This document shows positions 8,066-17,874 of a stretch of DNA of 64,000 nt, piece after piece. The stretch spans positions 2,435,302 through 2,499,301 of the forward strand of contig NZ_CP117982.1 in assembly GCF_030708075.1 (NCBI RefSeq), given 5' to 3'. The notes beneath the pieces were generated by a model. That model was given only the letters and a program-made list of their open reading frames with translations, had not been told where the DNA came from and searched no databases. A program made the translations under genes and the position numbers. Within the stretch, counting starts at the first letter, position 1. Each line of letters begins with the position of its first letter. The stretch is from Candidatus Epulonipiscium viviparus (GTDB lineage: Bacteria > Bacillota > Clostridia > Lachnospirales > Cellulosilyticaceae).

Positions 8066-9580
8066 ATGAATGTAATGGTAATACTTTGCGATCAGCTGAG
8101 ACCAGATTTTTTATCTTGCTATGGCAATAAGCAGATCAAGACTCCAAACATAGATTCGCTCTATGAAGATGGGGTGTTATTTGAAAAGGCAATTACTGCA
8201 TCACCAGTGTGTGCACCAGGGCGAGCTTGTATGATGACAGGAAGATATGTAAGTGACCATAATGTGTGGACTAATGATACTCCGTTTAGAGAAGGTGTAG
8301 AGTTTTTGCCAAAGAGAATGAAGGCTGATGGCTATATGTGTGGGGCATTTGGGAAGCTTCATCATTTTCCCGCTAAGGACAGCAAAGGGTTTGACGTAGC
8401 TTTTCAGATGGAAGAGAGTAGATTGGCAGTAGAAGACGACTACTATAAATATTTAAAGAAGCTTCACCCAGAGATTATAAATTTGTATGGACATGATGAT
8501 ACGGGGCACTTTGCGTATCCGCTTGAAGAATATTATGAGCATTGGATGGCAGATAGAACGATAGAGTTTATCGATGCAAACAAGGCGAAAAAATTCTTTA
8601 CGTGGACATCATTTCAGGGACCTCACGGACCAATGGATGCTCCAGCAGATGATGGAGGAATTGCAGAGTGGATAGAGATAGATGACGCGCTAAATATAGA
8701 TCATGTTCCCAATTGTGAAGTGGTTAAATATAGACGAGCGCGAGATGGTGTAAAATCTATGAAGCATTACCGCAAGTATCGAAGTGAATATGCTAAGATG
8801 ATTCAGATAATCGATTATGAAGTGGGCAGAATTATTGCGTATTTAAAAGAGAACGGTTTGTATGAAAATACCGTGATCATGTTTTCTGCAGACCATGGCG
8901 ATACTGCAGGAGATTATGGAACGATTCAAAAAGGGCCGATGCTATATAAAGCGCAGCTAGAGATACCGATGATAGTGGCCAATCATCCGGATTTGCCAAA
9001 GCGAACAAAAAGCGATATGCTAACCTCAAATATAGACATAGGGGCAACGGCGCTGGATGTGGCCGGCGATGACAAACCGCTCGGATACGCTAGAAGCATT
9101 GCAAAGATGTATAATGATGCGGACTATCAGCGAGAAGTGATTTATTCTGAATTTTGCGATAGTATGAAACTAGTATCAAACAAAGAGTATCGAATGGCAT
9201 ATTATCCGTTTGCAGGTGAATGTGATCTCGTAAAAATTGATAATGAGCTGATAAATTTGAGTGATGAGCCAGAGTATCAAGATTTAAAAGAGCAACTGTT
9301 AAAGGACATTATCGACTTTATGGTTGTGGCAAAGGGTGTACAAATAGAAGCTCAAGATTTGACACCAAAAGTACAAAAGGGGCTTGCTGAGAAGTGGCCG
9401 AATTATAAAAAAGAGATACCGATTGTGTTTCCTATTGGAGGTCAACGTAGCAGACAAAATTTGGTCGATGCGGGCTTGGATGGAGATTATAATGAGTTCT
9501 GCATCGAAAGAGATGATGAGATTGTTCAATTTTATGGAAAATATTGGACCGACAAAAGGCGTTTCAAAGATAAGTATTAA
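8066..9580 (+). CDS. Type I sulfatase, cytoplasmic (paralog 1)
   Basis: The 504-residue protein has the metal-binding LCDQLRPD start, the sulfatase signature C49-A-P-G-R (CxPxR) whose Cys is converted to formylglycine, GKLHHF near residue 100, and FSADHGD with metal ligands near 275-280. A Cys-type signature needs an anaerobic maturase (anSME), which is not in this window. No signal peptide is present, so desulfation happens inside the cell after uptake. The start follows AAGGAGG by 8 bases. It is followed 19 bases later by a close paralog of the same length. Substrate unknown; the linked GH2 gene suggests a sulfated galactoside-type glycan. Confidence 0.93.
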   Translation: MNVMVILCDQLRPDFLSCYGNKQIKTPNIDSLYEDGVLFEKAITASPVCAPGRACMMTGRYVSDHNVWTNDTPFREGVEFLPKRMKADGYMCGAFGKLHHFPAKDSKGFDVAFQMEESRLAVEDDYYKYLKKLHPEIINLYGHDDTGHFAYPLEEYYEHWMADRTIEFIDANKAKKFFTWTSFQGPHGPMDAPADDGGIAEWIEIDDALNIDHVPNCEVVKYRRARDGVKSMKHYRKYRSEYAKMIQIIDYEVGRIIAYLKENGLYENTVIMFSADHGDTAGDYGTIQKGPMLYKAQLEIPMIVANHPDLPKRTKSDMLTSNIDIGATALDVAGDDKPLGYARSIAKMYNDADYQREVIYSEFCDSMKLVSNKEYRMAYYPFAGECDLVKIDNELINLSDEPEYQDLKEQLLKDIIDFMVVAKGVQIEAQDLTPKVQKGLAEKWPNYKKEIPIVFPIGGQRSRQNLVDAGLDGDYNEFCIERDDEIVQFYGKYWTDKRRFKDKY

Positions 9581-9599
9581 TAGAAGAGGATGTTGCTAA

Positions 9600-11114
9600 A
9601 TGAATGTGATGGTAATACTTTGCGATCAGCTTAGGCCAGACTATCTATCTTGCTATGGCAATGAGCAGATCAAGACTCCAAATATAGATTCGCTCTATGC
9701 GGATGGAGTACTATTTGAGAAGGCGATAACGGCATCACCAGTGTGTGCACCAGGGCGAGCTTGCATGATGACAGGCCGATACGTAAGCGATCATAACGTG
9801 TGGACAAATGATGTTGCATTTAGAGAGGGAATAGATTTTTTGCCACAACGAATGAAGGATAATGGGTATAGATGCGGAGCGTTTGGAAAGCTGCACCATT
9901 TTCCGGGAAAAGATAGCAAGGGATTTGATGTGGCTCTGCAAATGGAAGAAAGACGCTTGGCAGAAGAAGATGACTATTATAAGTATCTAAAGAAACTGCA
10001 TCCAGAAATTACAGATTTGTATGGACATGACAAGTCGGGGCATTTTGCGTATCCGCTTAGCGAGTATTATGAGCATTGGATGGCAGACAAAACTATAGAG
10101 TTTATAGAAGCGAACAAGGCAAACAAATTTTTTACATGGACATCATTTCAGGGACCTCACGGACCAATGGATGCTCCAGCAGATGATGACGGGATTGCAG
10201 AGTGGATCGAGATGGAAGATGCGATCGATGTGGATAGAGATGCCCCAGCAGAAGTAGTGCAATATCGCAGAGTTAGAAATGGCGTCAAAAAGGTGCCAAA
10301 TTGTAGAGCGTATCGAAGCGAGTATGCAAAGATGATACAGTTGATCGATTATGAAGTGGGAAGAATAATTTCGTATCTGAAAGAGAATAATTTGTATGAG
10401 GAGACTGTAATTATATTTTCGACAGACCACGGTGATATGGCCGGAGACTATGGGTTGTTTCAAAAGGGGCCAATGCTATATAAAGCACAGCTAGAGGTAC
10501 CGATGATAGTTGCCAATCACCCGAATTTGCCAAAATTAACCAGAAGTGATATTTTAACCTCAAATATAGATATAGGAGCGACAGCTCTTGATGCTGCAGG
10601 CGATCAAAAGCCACTTGGATACTCTAGAAGCATTGTAAAGATGTATAACGATGCGGACTATGAACGCAAAGTGATCTATGCGGAGTTTTGCGATAGCATG
10701 AAATTGGTATCAACAAAAGAATATAGAATGGCATACTATCCATTTACGGGCGAGTGCGAACTAGTAAAAATTGATGAGGAAACAACAGATCTAAGCCAGC
10801 AAAAAGAGTATCAGCAGCTGAAAATTAAGTTGTTACAAGATATAATAGATTTTATGGTGCTTGCTCGAACAGTGAGAATAGAAACGCAAGATCTGACGCC
10901 AAAAGTGCAAGAGGGATTGGTGCAAAAATGGCCAAACTACAAAAATGAAATACCGATTGTGTTTCCGATTTCTAGCCAACGCAACAGACAAAATTTGATC
11001 GATGCGGGCTTAGATGGAGATTACAATGAGTTTTGTATTGCAAGAGATGATGAGATCGTACAGTTTTACGGCAAATATTGGAGCAACAAACGTAAATTTG
11101 AAGGCAAATATTAA
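9600..11114 (+). CDS. Type I sulfatase, cytoplasmic (paralog 2)
   Basis: This 504-residue protein is about 80 percent identical by eye to the sulfatase just upstream, over its whole length, so the two arose by tandem duplication. It keeps C49-A-P-G-R, LCDQLRPD and FSTDHGDMAGDYG. Differences cluster around residues 210-235 (IDVDRDAPAEVV versus LNIDHVPNCEVV) and in the C-terminal third, which may reflect a different sulfate position or sugar. The start follows AGAGGATG. There is no signal peptide. It is in the same operon as the GH2 gene, 33 bases downstream. Confidence 0.93.
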   Translation: MNVMVILCDQLRPDYLSCYGNEQIKTPNIDSLYADGVLFEKAITASPVCAPGRACMMTGRYVSDHNVWTNDVAFREGIDFLPQRMKDNGYRCGAFGKLHHFPGKDSKGFDVALQMEERRLAEEDDYYKYLKKLHPEITDLYGHDKSGHFAYPLSEYYEHWMADKTIEFIEANKANKFFTWTSFQGPHGPMDAPADDDGIAEWIEMEDAIDVDRDAPAEVVQYRRVRNGVKKVPNCRAYRSEYAKMIQLIDYEVGRIISYLKENNLYEETVIIFSTDHGDMAGDYGLFQKGPMLYKAQLEVPMIVANHPNLPKLTRSDILTSNIDIGATALDAAGDQKPLGYSRSIVKMYNDADYERKVIYAEFCDSMKLVSTKEYRMAYYPFTGECELVKIDEETTDLSQQKEYQQLKIKLLQDIIDFMVLARTVRIETQDLTPKVQEGLVQKWPNYKNEIPIVFPISSQRNRQNLIDAGLDGDYNEFCIARDDEIVQFYGKYWSNKRKFEGKY

Positions 11115-11147
11115 AAATAAATGATTAAATTAATTGGAGGCAACTAA

Positions 11148-13565
11148 ATGCGCGAAGTAAGAAGCTTAAATCAGGGTTGGAAATATTTGAAACACGATGT
11201 ACACAGCAATGGCTCGCAACCAACGTTTTATAAAGTGAATTTTAATGACAATAACTGGAAAACTGTTGACGTTCCACATGATAGCAGCATTGTGTCCGAG
11301 TTTAAAGAAACGAATCCCGCAGGGCCAAGAGGTGGCTATGCAGAGACCACGTTATGCTACTACAATAAAAGATTTAACCTTTCGAAAGAAGACTTAAGCA
11401 AGAAGATTTTTGTGGAGTTTGAAGGCGTGTATATGAACTCGACAGTTTATATCAATGGCAAAGAGCTAGGAACTTATCCATTTGGATATACTACATTTAA
11501 GTATGACATTACGGATGATGTAGTAGAAGGCGAGAACAAGATTTCGGTGTTTGTGGACAATGAACTGCAGCCGGGATCTCGATGGTATAGCGGAACAGGG
11601 ATTTACAGACCGGTTAATTTGTATTTGCTAGACAAGGTGCATTTTGAAAAAGAAGATTTTTTTGTGACAACGCCATTTATAACAGAAGAATGTGCCGTGG
11701 TAAACGTCGATGCCATAATTAAAAATGAGCATAAGGAAACGTCAAAATTTTTAACGTTAAAATATGAGATTAAGGATGCAAATGGAGAAGTTGTTGCAGC
11801 ATATAAGCTAGATAGAGCAATTTCGTATGATTCGTTTGCAGATCTGAGTGCCAAAATCGAGGTTAAAAATCCAAAGCTGTGGTCTAATAAAACTCCGTAT
11901 CTATATACTCTTGCTGCCAAGATAGTTAGTGACGAAGAAGTTTTAGATAATATATGCGTGCGATTTGGAATTAGAAGCATTGAGTTTACCCCTGATAGAG
12001 GGTTTATTATCAACGGCAAAAAGGAAATGCTAAAAGGGGTGTGCATACACCATGATAACGGGCCTCTCGGAGCTGCAGCGCATAGAGCCGCATATATCAA
12101 AAAGATAGAGATCGTTAAGGCAATGGGCGCTAATGCTATCAGAACGTCGCATAATCCAGAAGCGCCAGAATTTTTGGACCTTTGCGATGAGTATGGAATG
12201 TATGTAATGGAAGAATCGTTTGATGAATGGAGAGAAGCAAAAAGGCCGAGAGTGTTTGGCGGATTGTTCTTCCGTCAGAGGATTTTTGCTTATTCACAAT
12301 ACTTTGATAAGTGGGCAGAAAAAGATGTTGCGGCCATGGTTAAGCGAGATAGAAATCACGCATCGATTGTGATGTGGAGCACCGGAAACGAAATTCTGGA
12401 GCTGAAGCAATCAGAGGGCGAAAAGTTAAGCCAGATGCTATTAAATGAAGTACACAAGCATGACAAAACGAGACCTGTATTAACTGCAGGAAATGGCTTG
12501 GTTGCAATCCACAAAACGCAGAACCTAGATATTGTAGATCTGGCAGGATACAACTACGCAGAAGATTGTTATATCCCGCATCATGAGCAAAGACCAAATC
12601 GTTGTATCGTGGGGAGTGAAAATGCGTCAGCGACACCGTTCGAAAAGCGTGGAGTCTATGAGCAATTTCTAAAAGTGGATGAAGTAGACAAAACAATTGC
12701 AGATGACAATGCAGATGTGGAAGAAGCAGAAGGGTTCGTATCCGAAAAGCGCAAGATAGCAGAAACCGTAAAGTCGAATGTGCGCGCACGAGTTGCCAGA
12801 GGAGAAAATTCCATGATTAGGCACTTGGCAGACGATTTTGTAGCAGGAATGTTTATCTGGACAGGAATAGATTATTTAGGTGAGCCGTCACCAGAAATTT
12901 GGCCTTCAATTAGCTCGTATTTTGCACCAATCGACCGTGTGTATTTTCCGAAGGATTCGTTCTATTTTTATAAGAGTTTTTGGTCTGATGAAGACGTACT
13001 ACACTTATTGCCGCACTGGAGTTTTGAAAATGTGGAGAAGTTGCCAGTATGGTGTTACACAAACTGCGACGAAGTAGAATTATTTGTAAATGGAAAATCT
13101 ATAGGCAAGAGAACGTTAGAAAGAGATAAGCAATTGCACTTGGAGTGGGAAAATGTCGCGTTTGAAAAAGGTGAACTAAAAGCAGTGGGAACACGCAATG
13201 GCAGAACCGTGACTTCAATACTCAAGACAGCGACTGATCCAAAGACGATGAAGTTTGCAGTAGATGCCGATACGCCACCAGTAGCTGGGCAACTGTTCTA
13301 TACTACCGTTTCGTTTTATGATGAAGCCGGAATATTTGTACCGCACAAAGAGCAAGAGGTGACCTTTGCCGCAGAAGGCGGAATCGAATTTGTGGTTTGC
13401 GACAATGGAGACCCAGAGTATAGCAATTTTACTGTTAACACAATAAAAACATTGGGTGGGTTAGCAAAAGCAATTTATAAGGCAAACTCCGATGGAAAAA
13501 TCATAGCATCTGCAGTTATTGAAGGAAAAAAAGTTGAAGCAGTAATTGATATTGTGGTAGAATAA
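11148..13565 (+). CDS. Glycoside hydrolase family 2 (beta-galactosidase-like)
   Basis: The 805-residue protein has the GH2 layout: sugar-binding jelly-roll domain (about 1-160), immunoglobulin-like domain (about 165-275), TIM barrel (about 280-620) and C-terminal Ig-like domains with a bacterial DUF4982-type segment. WSTGNE places the acid/base at E415; VGSENAS places the nucleophile at E491. No signal peptide is seen. Members act as exo-beta-galactosidases, glucuronidases or mannosidases. Standing between sulfatases, it probably cleaves an oligosaccharide after or between desulfation steps. AATTGGAGG precedes the start. The precise sugar is not readable from sequence. Confidence 0.9.
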   Translation: MREVRSLNQGWKYLKHDVHSNGSQPTFYKVNFNDNNWKTVDVPHDSSIVSEFKETNPAGPRGGYAETTLCYYNKRFNLSKEDLSKKIFVEFEGVYMNSTVYINGKELGTYPFGYTTFKYDITDDVVEGENKISVFVDNELQPGSRWYSGTGIYRPVNLYLLDKVHFEKEDFFVTTPFITEECAVVNVDAIIKNEHKETSKFLTLKYEIKDANGEVVAAYKLDRAISYDSFADLSAKIEVKNPKLWSNKTPYLYTLAAKIVSDEEVLDNICVRFGIRSIEFTPDRGFIINGKKEMLKGVCIHHDNGPLGAAAHRAAYIKKIEIVKAMGANAIRTSHNPEAPEFLDLCDEYGMYVMEESFDEWREAKRPRVFGGLFFRQRIFAYSQYFDKWAEKDVAAMVKRDRNHASIVMWSTGNEILELKQSEGEKLSQMLLNEVHKHDKTRPVLTAGNGLVAIHKTQNLDIVDLAGYNYAEDCYIPHHEQRPNRCIVGSENASATPFEKRGVYEQFLKVDEVDKTIADDNADVEEAEGFVSEKRKIAETVKSNVRARVARGENSMIRHLADDFVAGMFIWTGIDYLGEPSPEIWPSISSYFAPIDRVYFPKDSFYFYKSFWSDEDVLHLLPHWSFENVEKLPVWCYTNCDEVELFVNGKSIGKRTLERDKQLHLEWENVAFEKGELKAVGTRNGRTVTSILKTATDPKTMKFAVDADTPPVAGQLFYTTVSFYDEAGIFVPHKEQEVTFAAEGGIEFVVCDNGDPEYSNFTVNTIKTLGGLAKAIYKANSDGKIIASAVIEGKKVEAVIDIVVE

Positions 13566-13584
13566 ATTTATTGAGGAGATCACT

Positions 13585-15018
13585 ATGAAAAAGCCAAATG
13601 TACTAATATTTTTTACCGATGATCAGCGCTTTGACACGATTGGGGCGATGGGAAATCCTGAAATTAAAACGCCTAATTTGGATAAATTTGTAAAGGAGAG
13701 CATAGCGTTTAGACAAGGGCATATTATGGGAGGAACCTGCGGGGCGGTTTGCATGCCATCGCGCGCCATGCTACAAACGGGGCGAACTGTATTTACGCTT
13801 CATGGCGAAGGCAAGAAAAATGGGGGGATGATTCCTCCAGAGCATACGACGATGCCAGAACTGTTTAGAGCGAACGGATATTTTACGCAGCATATTGGGA
13901 AGTGGCATCAAGACAAGAAATCGTTTAACCGTGCCTATATCGATGCCAATAGTATTTTTTCTTTTGGAAATAACATCCCCAAAAGAAGTGGCTGGTATGG
14001 AGCAGGTGGGCACTATGCACCAGTGTTGATGGATTATGATCCAACTGGTGAATATGTTCTAGAGCATGCATTTCAAATGGAAAAGGGCATGATTAAAAAG
14101 AAGGAAATTGACAAAAATATTCAGAACAACATGCATTCAACAGATATTTTCTGCGACACCGCATTAGAGTTTTTGGAAAATTATGATCAGGAGAAGCCGT
14201 TCTATTTGTATACAGCATTAGTGGCGCCGCATGATCCGCGCAATGCTCCAGAAAAATATGAAGAGATGTATTCGCCAGATGATGTGTCAACTCCTGAAAA
14301 TTTCTTGCCGCAGCATACGTTTGATAATGGTGACCTATGGGTTCGCGATGAATTGTTGGAGTTTTTTCCGAGACGTGAATATTCGATACGCCGACATATA
14401 GCCGACTATTATTCTATGATTAGCCACATCGATGCCCGATTTGGAGATGTCATGAAAAAGTTAAAGGATAAAGGATTATATGAGAATACAATTATTATAT
14501 TTGCTGGAGATAACGGGCTAGCATTGGGACAACATGGTCTGATGGGCAAACAAAGCGTATATGAGCATAGCATTAGGGTGCCGCTTATAGTAAAGCCTGC
14601 AGGAGAATTTGTGCCAAGGATGACAGATGCGTATGCGTATCTATGCGACATCTTCCCAACGCTATGCGATTTGTGTGATTTGGAAGTACCGGAATCGGTG
14701 AATGCAAAGTCTTTTGCAGATGTTGTGAATGGGGCAACGGATATGGCGAGAGAGGATTTGTTGCTGATATATCGTAATTTTCAACGAGCATATAAAAACG
14801 ACCGCTTTAAGTTAATAGAGTACTTTGTGGGTGATCAACGCAATACGCAATTGTTTGATTTAGAAAAAGATCCGCATGAAATTACAAACTTGGCGGAAAG
14901 GCCAGAGTATAAAGTTATTTTAGAAGAACTGAAGAAGAAGCTTCACGAAAAGCAAGTGGAGTTTGCCGATCCTCTGGTAACATGCACTGCCGAAAAATTA
15001 GCGGAAGATATTTGGTAA
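13585..15018 (+). CDS. Type I sulfatase, cytoplasmic (distinct subfamily)
   Basis: The 477-residue protein begins PNVLIFFTDDQRFDTIGAMG with the metal-binding DD at 12-13, has the maturation motif C56-M-P-S-R, GKWHQD around residue 113, VAPHDPR near 213, and FAGDNGLALGQHGL with metal ligands. It is only distantly related to the two sulfatases upstream, so it probably acts on another position or residue. No signal peptide. It lies 19 bases after the GH2 gene behind TGAGGAG and is the last gene before a terminator, closing the operon. Confidence 0.92.
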   Translation: MKKPNVLIFFTDDQRFDTIGAMGNPEIKTPNLDKFVKESIAFRQGHIMGGTCGAVCMPSRAMLQTGRTVFTLHGEGKKNGGMIPPEHTTMPELFRANGYFTQHIGKWHQDKKSFNRAYIDANSIFSFGNNIPKRSGWYGAGGHYAPVLMDYDPTGEYVLEHAFQMEKGMIKKKEIDKNIQNNMHSTDIFCDTALEFLENYDQEKPFYLYTALVAPHDPRNAPEKYEEMYSPDDVSTPENFLPQHTFDNGDLWVRDELLEFFPRREYSIRRHIADYYSMISHIDARFGDVMKKLKDKGLYENTIIIFAGDNGLALGQHGLMGKQSVYEHSIRVPLIVKPAGEFVPRMTDAYAYLCDIFPTLCDLCDLEVPESVNAKSFADVVNGATDMAREDLLLIYRNFQRAYKNDRFKLIEYFVGDQRNTQLFDLEKDPHEITNLAERPEYKVILEELKKKLHEKQVEFADPLVTCTAEKLAEDIW

Positions 15019-15029
15019 TATTTGTTAAA

Positions 15030-15059
15030 ACTGCCTGCGTTATAGTAGGCAGTCTTCTT
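15030..15059 (+). terminator. Terminator of sulfatase operon
   Basis: Perfect 7-bp stem ACTGCCT / AGGCAGT with a 10-base loop, followed by a short T-rich stretch (CTTCTTAT). The weak T-run suggests partial termination, so the MATE gene may still receive readthrough. Confidence 0.6.
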
Positions 15060-15096
15060 ATGAAAGCATAACATACATAAAAATTAGGAGTGAATA

Positions 15097-16425
15097 TTGA
15101 CTATGATCAAGGAAAATATTTTTAAGCTATGGTTACGATTTGTTATCCCATCAATTGTAGGTGTCGTGTTAAATACAATTTATACGATGGTAGATGGAAT
15201 ATTTGTTGGCAGAGGCGCTGGGGAGACGGCATTAGCAGCGCTGAATCTGGCATGGCCTGCCATAACGATAATATTGGGAACAGGAGCTATGTTTGGAACA
15301 GGGGCAACGATACTGATTGCGAAAAAAATGGGTTCAGGAGAAAAGGATGATGCGGAGCGAGTTTTTGCTGTTACAATTAAGTATACATTGATTTTGGGAA
15401 TAGTATTTATGATTTTGGGAGTCGCATTGGCAAACCCGATAACTAAAATGTTGGGAGCAACTGCAGATACATTTGATTTTACAAGAGATTATTTTGTGGT
15501 AATATATTTGATGTCGATACCATATTTATTTTCCAATTCGCTAAATCAGTTGGTAAGAGCAGATGGTAATCCCAACTTGTCTATGATAATGGTTGGAGTT
15601 GGCGCATTACTGAATGTGGTTTTAGACTGGCTTTTGGTGGTTGAATTACAGATGGGGACAGCTGGCGCCGCATTGGCAACAGGGTGCGGTGTAATATTAT
15701 CAACAATTATAGGGTTATACTATTTTACGTATGGCAAATCAAACCTTAAATTGAGAAGAAAGTACTTTAAGCTGGATGCTGCGATATTGCGTTCGACCTG
15801 CAAAATTGGGGTTGCATCATTCTTTATGCAATTTTCGATTGGTCTACTAATATTGATTCAAAATCGCATAATTTATAAAACTGGTACCACGGTTGATATT
15901 GCAATATTTAGTATTTCGGGATATACATTTTCGCTATATGCGCAAATAGCGATAGGAATTGTTCAGGGAATTCAGCCGGTAATGGCGTTTCATTATGGTG
16001 CCCATGCTCTCAAACGTCAGCACCAGCTGTTGGCAATCACTCTTGCGGTAACGCTCTCGATAAGCATGTTGTATTTGTTGTTCTTAATATTTTATGGCAA
16101 AGAGTTTGTGTCGCTATATAATTTAGATGAGGCTGTAATAGAGACTGCGTATAGGAGAATTCTGATATTTTGCATGGGAACGCCGGCTGTTGGAGTGATT
16201 CAAACGATGGCATCATATTATCAAGCGGTTAATCGCAGCACCTATGCTAGTATTATATCGATGGGTAGAGGAATTGTGTTGCAAGTATTGTTTACGATCA
16301 CATTACCACTGTTTTTAGGAGTGGATGGAATATTTGTGGGGCAGGCGGCATCGGATATATGCTCGCTGTTTATAGTAGGGGCATTGATAATACATTCGAG
16401 AAAAGCTAAACCAGCGGTAGCATAA
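15097..16425 (+). CDS. MATE family multidrug/cation exporter
   Basis: This 442-residue protein has twelve predicted membrane helices in two similar halves. The opening IPSIVGVVLNTIYTMVDGIFVGR is the MATE/NorM-like N-terminus, split by the typical LNQLVRADGNP motif around residue 148. MATE proteins export drugs or metabolites in exchange for Na+ or H+. The start is given as TTG at 15097, six bases after AGGAG; an ATG two codons later (15103) is twelve bases away and remains possible. It follows the sulfatase operon but after a terminator. The substrate is unknown. Confidence 0.9.
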   Translation: MTMIKENIFKLWLRFVIPSIVGVVLNTIYTMVDGIFVGRGAGETALAALNLAWPAITIILGTGAMFGTGATILIAKKMGSGEKDDAERVFAVTIKYTLILGIVFMILGVALANPITKMLGATADTFDFTRDYFVVIYLMSIPYLFSNSLNQLVRADGNPNLSMIMVGVGALLNVVLDWLLVVELQMGTAGAALATGCGVILSTIIGLYYFTYGKSNLKLRRKYFKLDAAILRSTCKIGVASFFMQFSIGLLILIQNRIIYKTGTTVDIAIFSISGYTFSLYAQIAIGIVQGIQPVMAFHYGAHALKRQHQLLAITLAVTLSISMLYLLFLIFYGKEFVSLYNLDEAVIETAYRRILIFCMGTPAVGVIQTMASYYQAVNRSTYASIISMGRGIVLQVLFTITLPLFLGVDGIFVGQAASDICSLFIVGALIIHSRKAKPAVA

Positions 16426-16449
16426 AAGTAATATTATAAAGAAGTAAGT

Positions 16450-16479
16450 AGTGGAGTTTTGAGTGCTCCACTTTTTTTG
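16450..16479 (+). terminator. Rho-independent terminator after MATE gene
   Basis: Perfect 7-bp stem AGTGGAG / CTCCACT with a 9-base loop, followed directly by a run of T. Confidence 0.85.
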
Positions 16480-16506
16480 TTAAGTTAAATTTTTTTTATG
16501 GACATT

Positions 16507-16544
16507 TTGTAGTACAATATATGAAGTAGTATGATAGACTACAA
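16507..16544 (+). promoter_or_regulatory. Inverted repeat upstream of AraC-type regulator
   Basis: Arms TTGTAGT (16507-16513) and ACTACAA (16538-16544) with 24 bases between them. A TGGACA lies just before it at 16499. It is about 45 bases before the regulator start and could be its own binding site. This is a guess from symmetry and position. Confidence 0.35.
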
Positions 16545-16588
16545 ATGTTAGAGATGATATTTATGTATGTTTTTGAGAGGAGATTGCT

Positions 16589-17851
16589 ATGTTAAATATA
16601 GATAAAGAGATTGATTTAGACAAATTAGATTTTGCGGCAAAGACATTTTTTTATACTACAAAGCTTCCGATTGCTTTTTTAAACCACATAGGAGAAACTC
16701 TATTTTTTAGAGGAGTGCGTGCCAAACCTACACCTTTTTGTAGACTGGTTGCAGATTGTCTAAAAGCAGATTGCCCTTGTTGTGAAATTCATTTAAGTGC
16801 AGGTAGACAAGCATATCAATTGGGTGAACCATATATTTTTATGTGCCCATTAGGCCTAACTCATATTGCAATGGCGATTGTTATAGAAGGCGTATTTAAG
16901 GGATTCTTTCTTTCGGGAGGGTTTATAATGACGCCTCTTGAAGAGTTTCAATTTATGGACGCGTTAGAAAGGTATAATATAGAGAAGACGCAGTATGAAC
17001 AGTTTGAGGAGTACGCCAGGCAGTTGTCGATAATTCCGCCAAGTTTGACACGTTATTTTGCCAATGCTATTGAATGTATTACTGCATCTGTTATGCTTAG
17101 CAATACGTATGATTTGAAAGAGAGAAATGAGCGTGCGCTGCAACAGAGAAAAATTAGTGAAACTTTGCAGGAGAAAAAGTATCTTCATAATGCAGATTAT
17201 TCGTATCCATTTGAAAAAGAGAAAAAATTGGTAGAAGCTGTAAAAAGTGGACAAACGGCAGATGCGGCAGCAATACTAAACGATTTGCTAGGACATGTAC
17301 TACTCAGCAATGCCAATGATCTAAATATAATTAAGGCGCGAGTGTTAGAGCTTTGTACTATTATTTCGCGGGTAGCGTTGGAGTCGACAAAACGTATAGA
17401 AAATACGTTATCACTGAATGCTGTATTTTTGAATGAGCTGATGGAATCGAAAAGTTTGGAAGATTTGGCTTTTGCCTTGCATAAGGTTATTAAAGAGTTT
17501 ACCGATGAAATATTAGAGCTAAATAATACGGCTTTATTTGTGCCTATAAGAAAGGTGATAAATTATATTAACACATATTATGCGGAAGAAATTTCGTTGC
17601 ATAAGGTTGCAAAATTAGTGCATCTAACGCCCTCATACTTTTCGACAGTGTTTAAAAAAGAGACAGGTTATTCGTTTACGCAGTATCTAAATAAAGTGAG
17701 GATAGAGCATGGCAAATTGTTGCTTATGGATACATCGATGACAGTTTTGGAAGTTGCAATAGAAGTGGGATTTGATACGGATACATACTTTTGTACCGTA
17801 TTTAAAAAGGTAGTGGGAGTGACACCAAATCAGTTTCGAAAGTCTATGTAG
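16589..17851 (+). CDS. AraC family regulator with PocR sensor domain
   Basis: The 420-residue protein has an N-terminal PocR ligand-binding domain (about 10-150) with the cysteine cluster CRLVADCLKADCPCCEIH, and a C-terminal AraC double helix-turn-helix (about 320-420) ending in VGVTPNQFRKSM. PocR domains sense small molecules such as diols or other hydrocarbon derivatives and may bind metal. The second recognition helix region IEVGFDTDTYFCTVFKK is intact. AGAGGAGA precedes the start. The gene stands alone between two terminators, so its target is not evident; the adjacent MATE gene or a remote operon are candidates. Confidence 0.88.
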   Translation: MLNIDKEIDLDKLDFAAKTFFYTTKLPIAFLNHIGETLFFRGVRAKPTPFCRLVADCLKADCPCCEIHLSAGRQAYQLGEPYIFMCPLGLTHIAMAIVIEGVFKGFFLSGGFIMTPLEEFQFMDALERYNIEKTQYEQFEEYARQLSIIPPSLTRYFANAIECITASVMLSNTYDLKERNERALQQRKISETLQEKKYLHNADYSYPFEKEKKLVEAVKSGQTADAAAILNDLLGHVLLSNANDLNIIKARVLELCTIISRVALESTKRIENTLSLNAVFLNELMESKSLEDLAFALHKVIKEFTDEILELNNTALFVPIRKVINYINTYYAEEISLHKVAKLVHLTPSYFSTVFKKETGYSFTQYLNKVRIEHGKLLLMDTSMTVLEVAIEVGFDTDTYFCTVFKKVVGVTPNQFRKSM

Positions 17852-17874
17852 GGGGGGATAGCCCCCCTTTTTTT
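17852..17874 (+). terminator. Bidirectional terminator between convergent genes
   Basis: Six G (17852-17857), loop ATAG, six C (17862-17867), then seven T. It begins right after the AraC-type gene stop and its T-run reaches the stop of the nitroreductase gene on the other strand. Confidence 0.8.
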
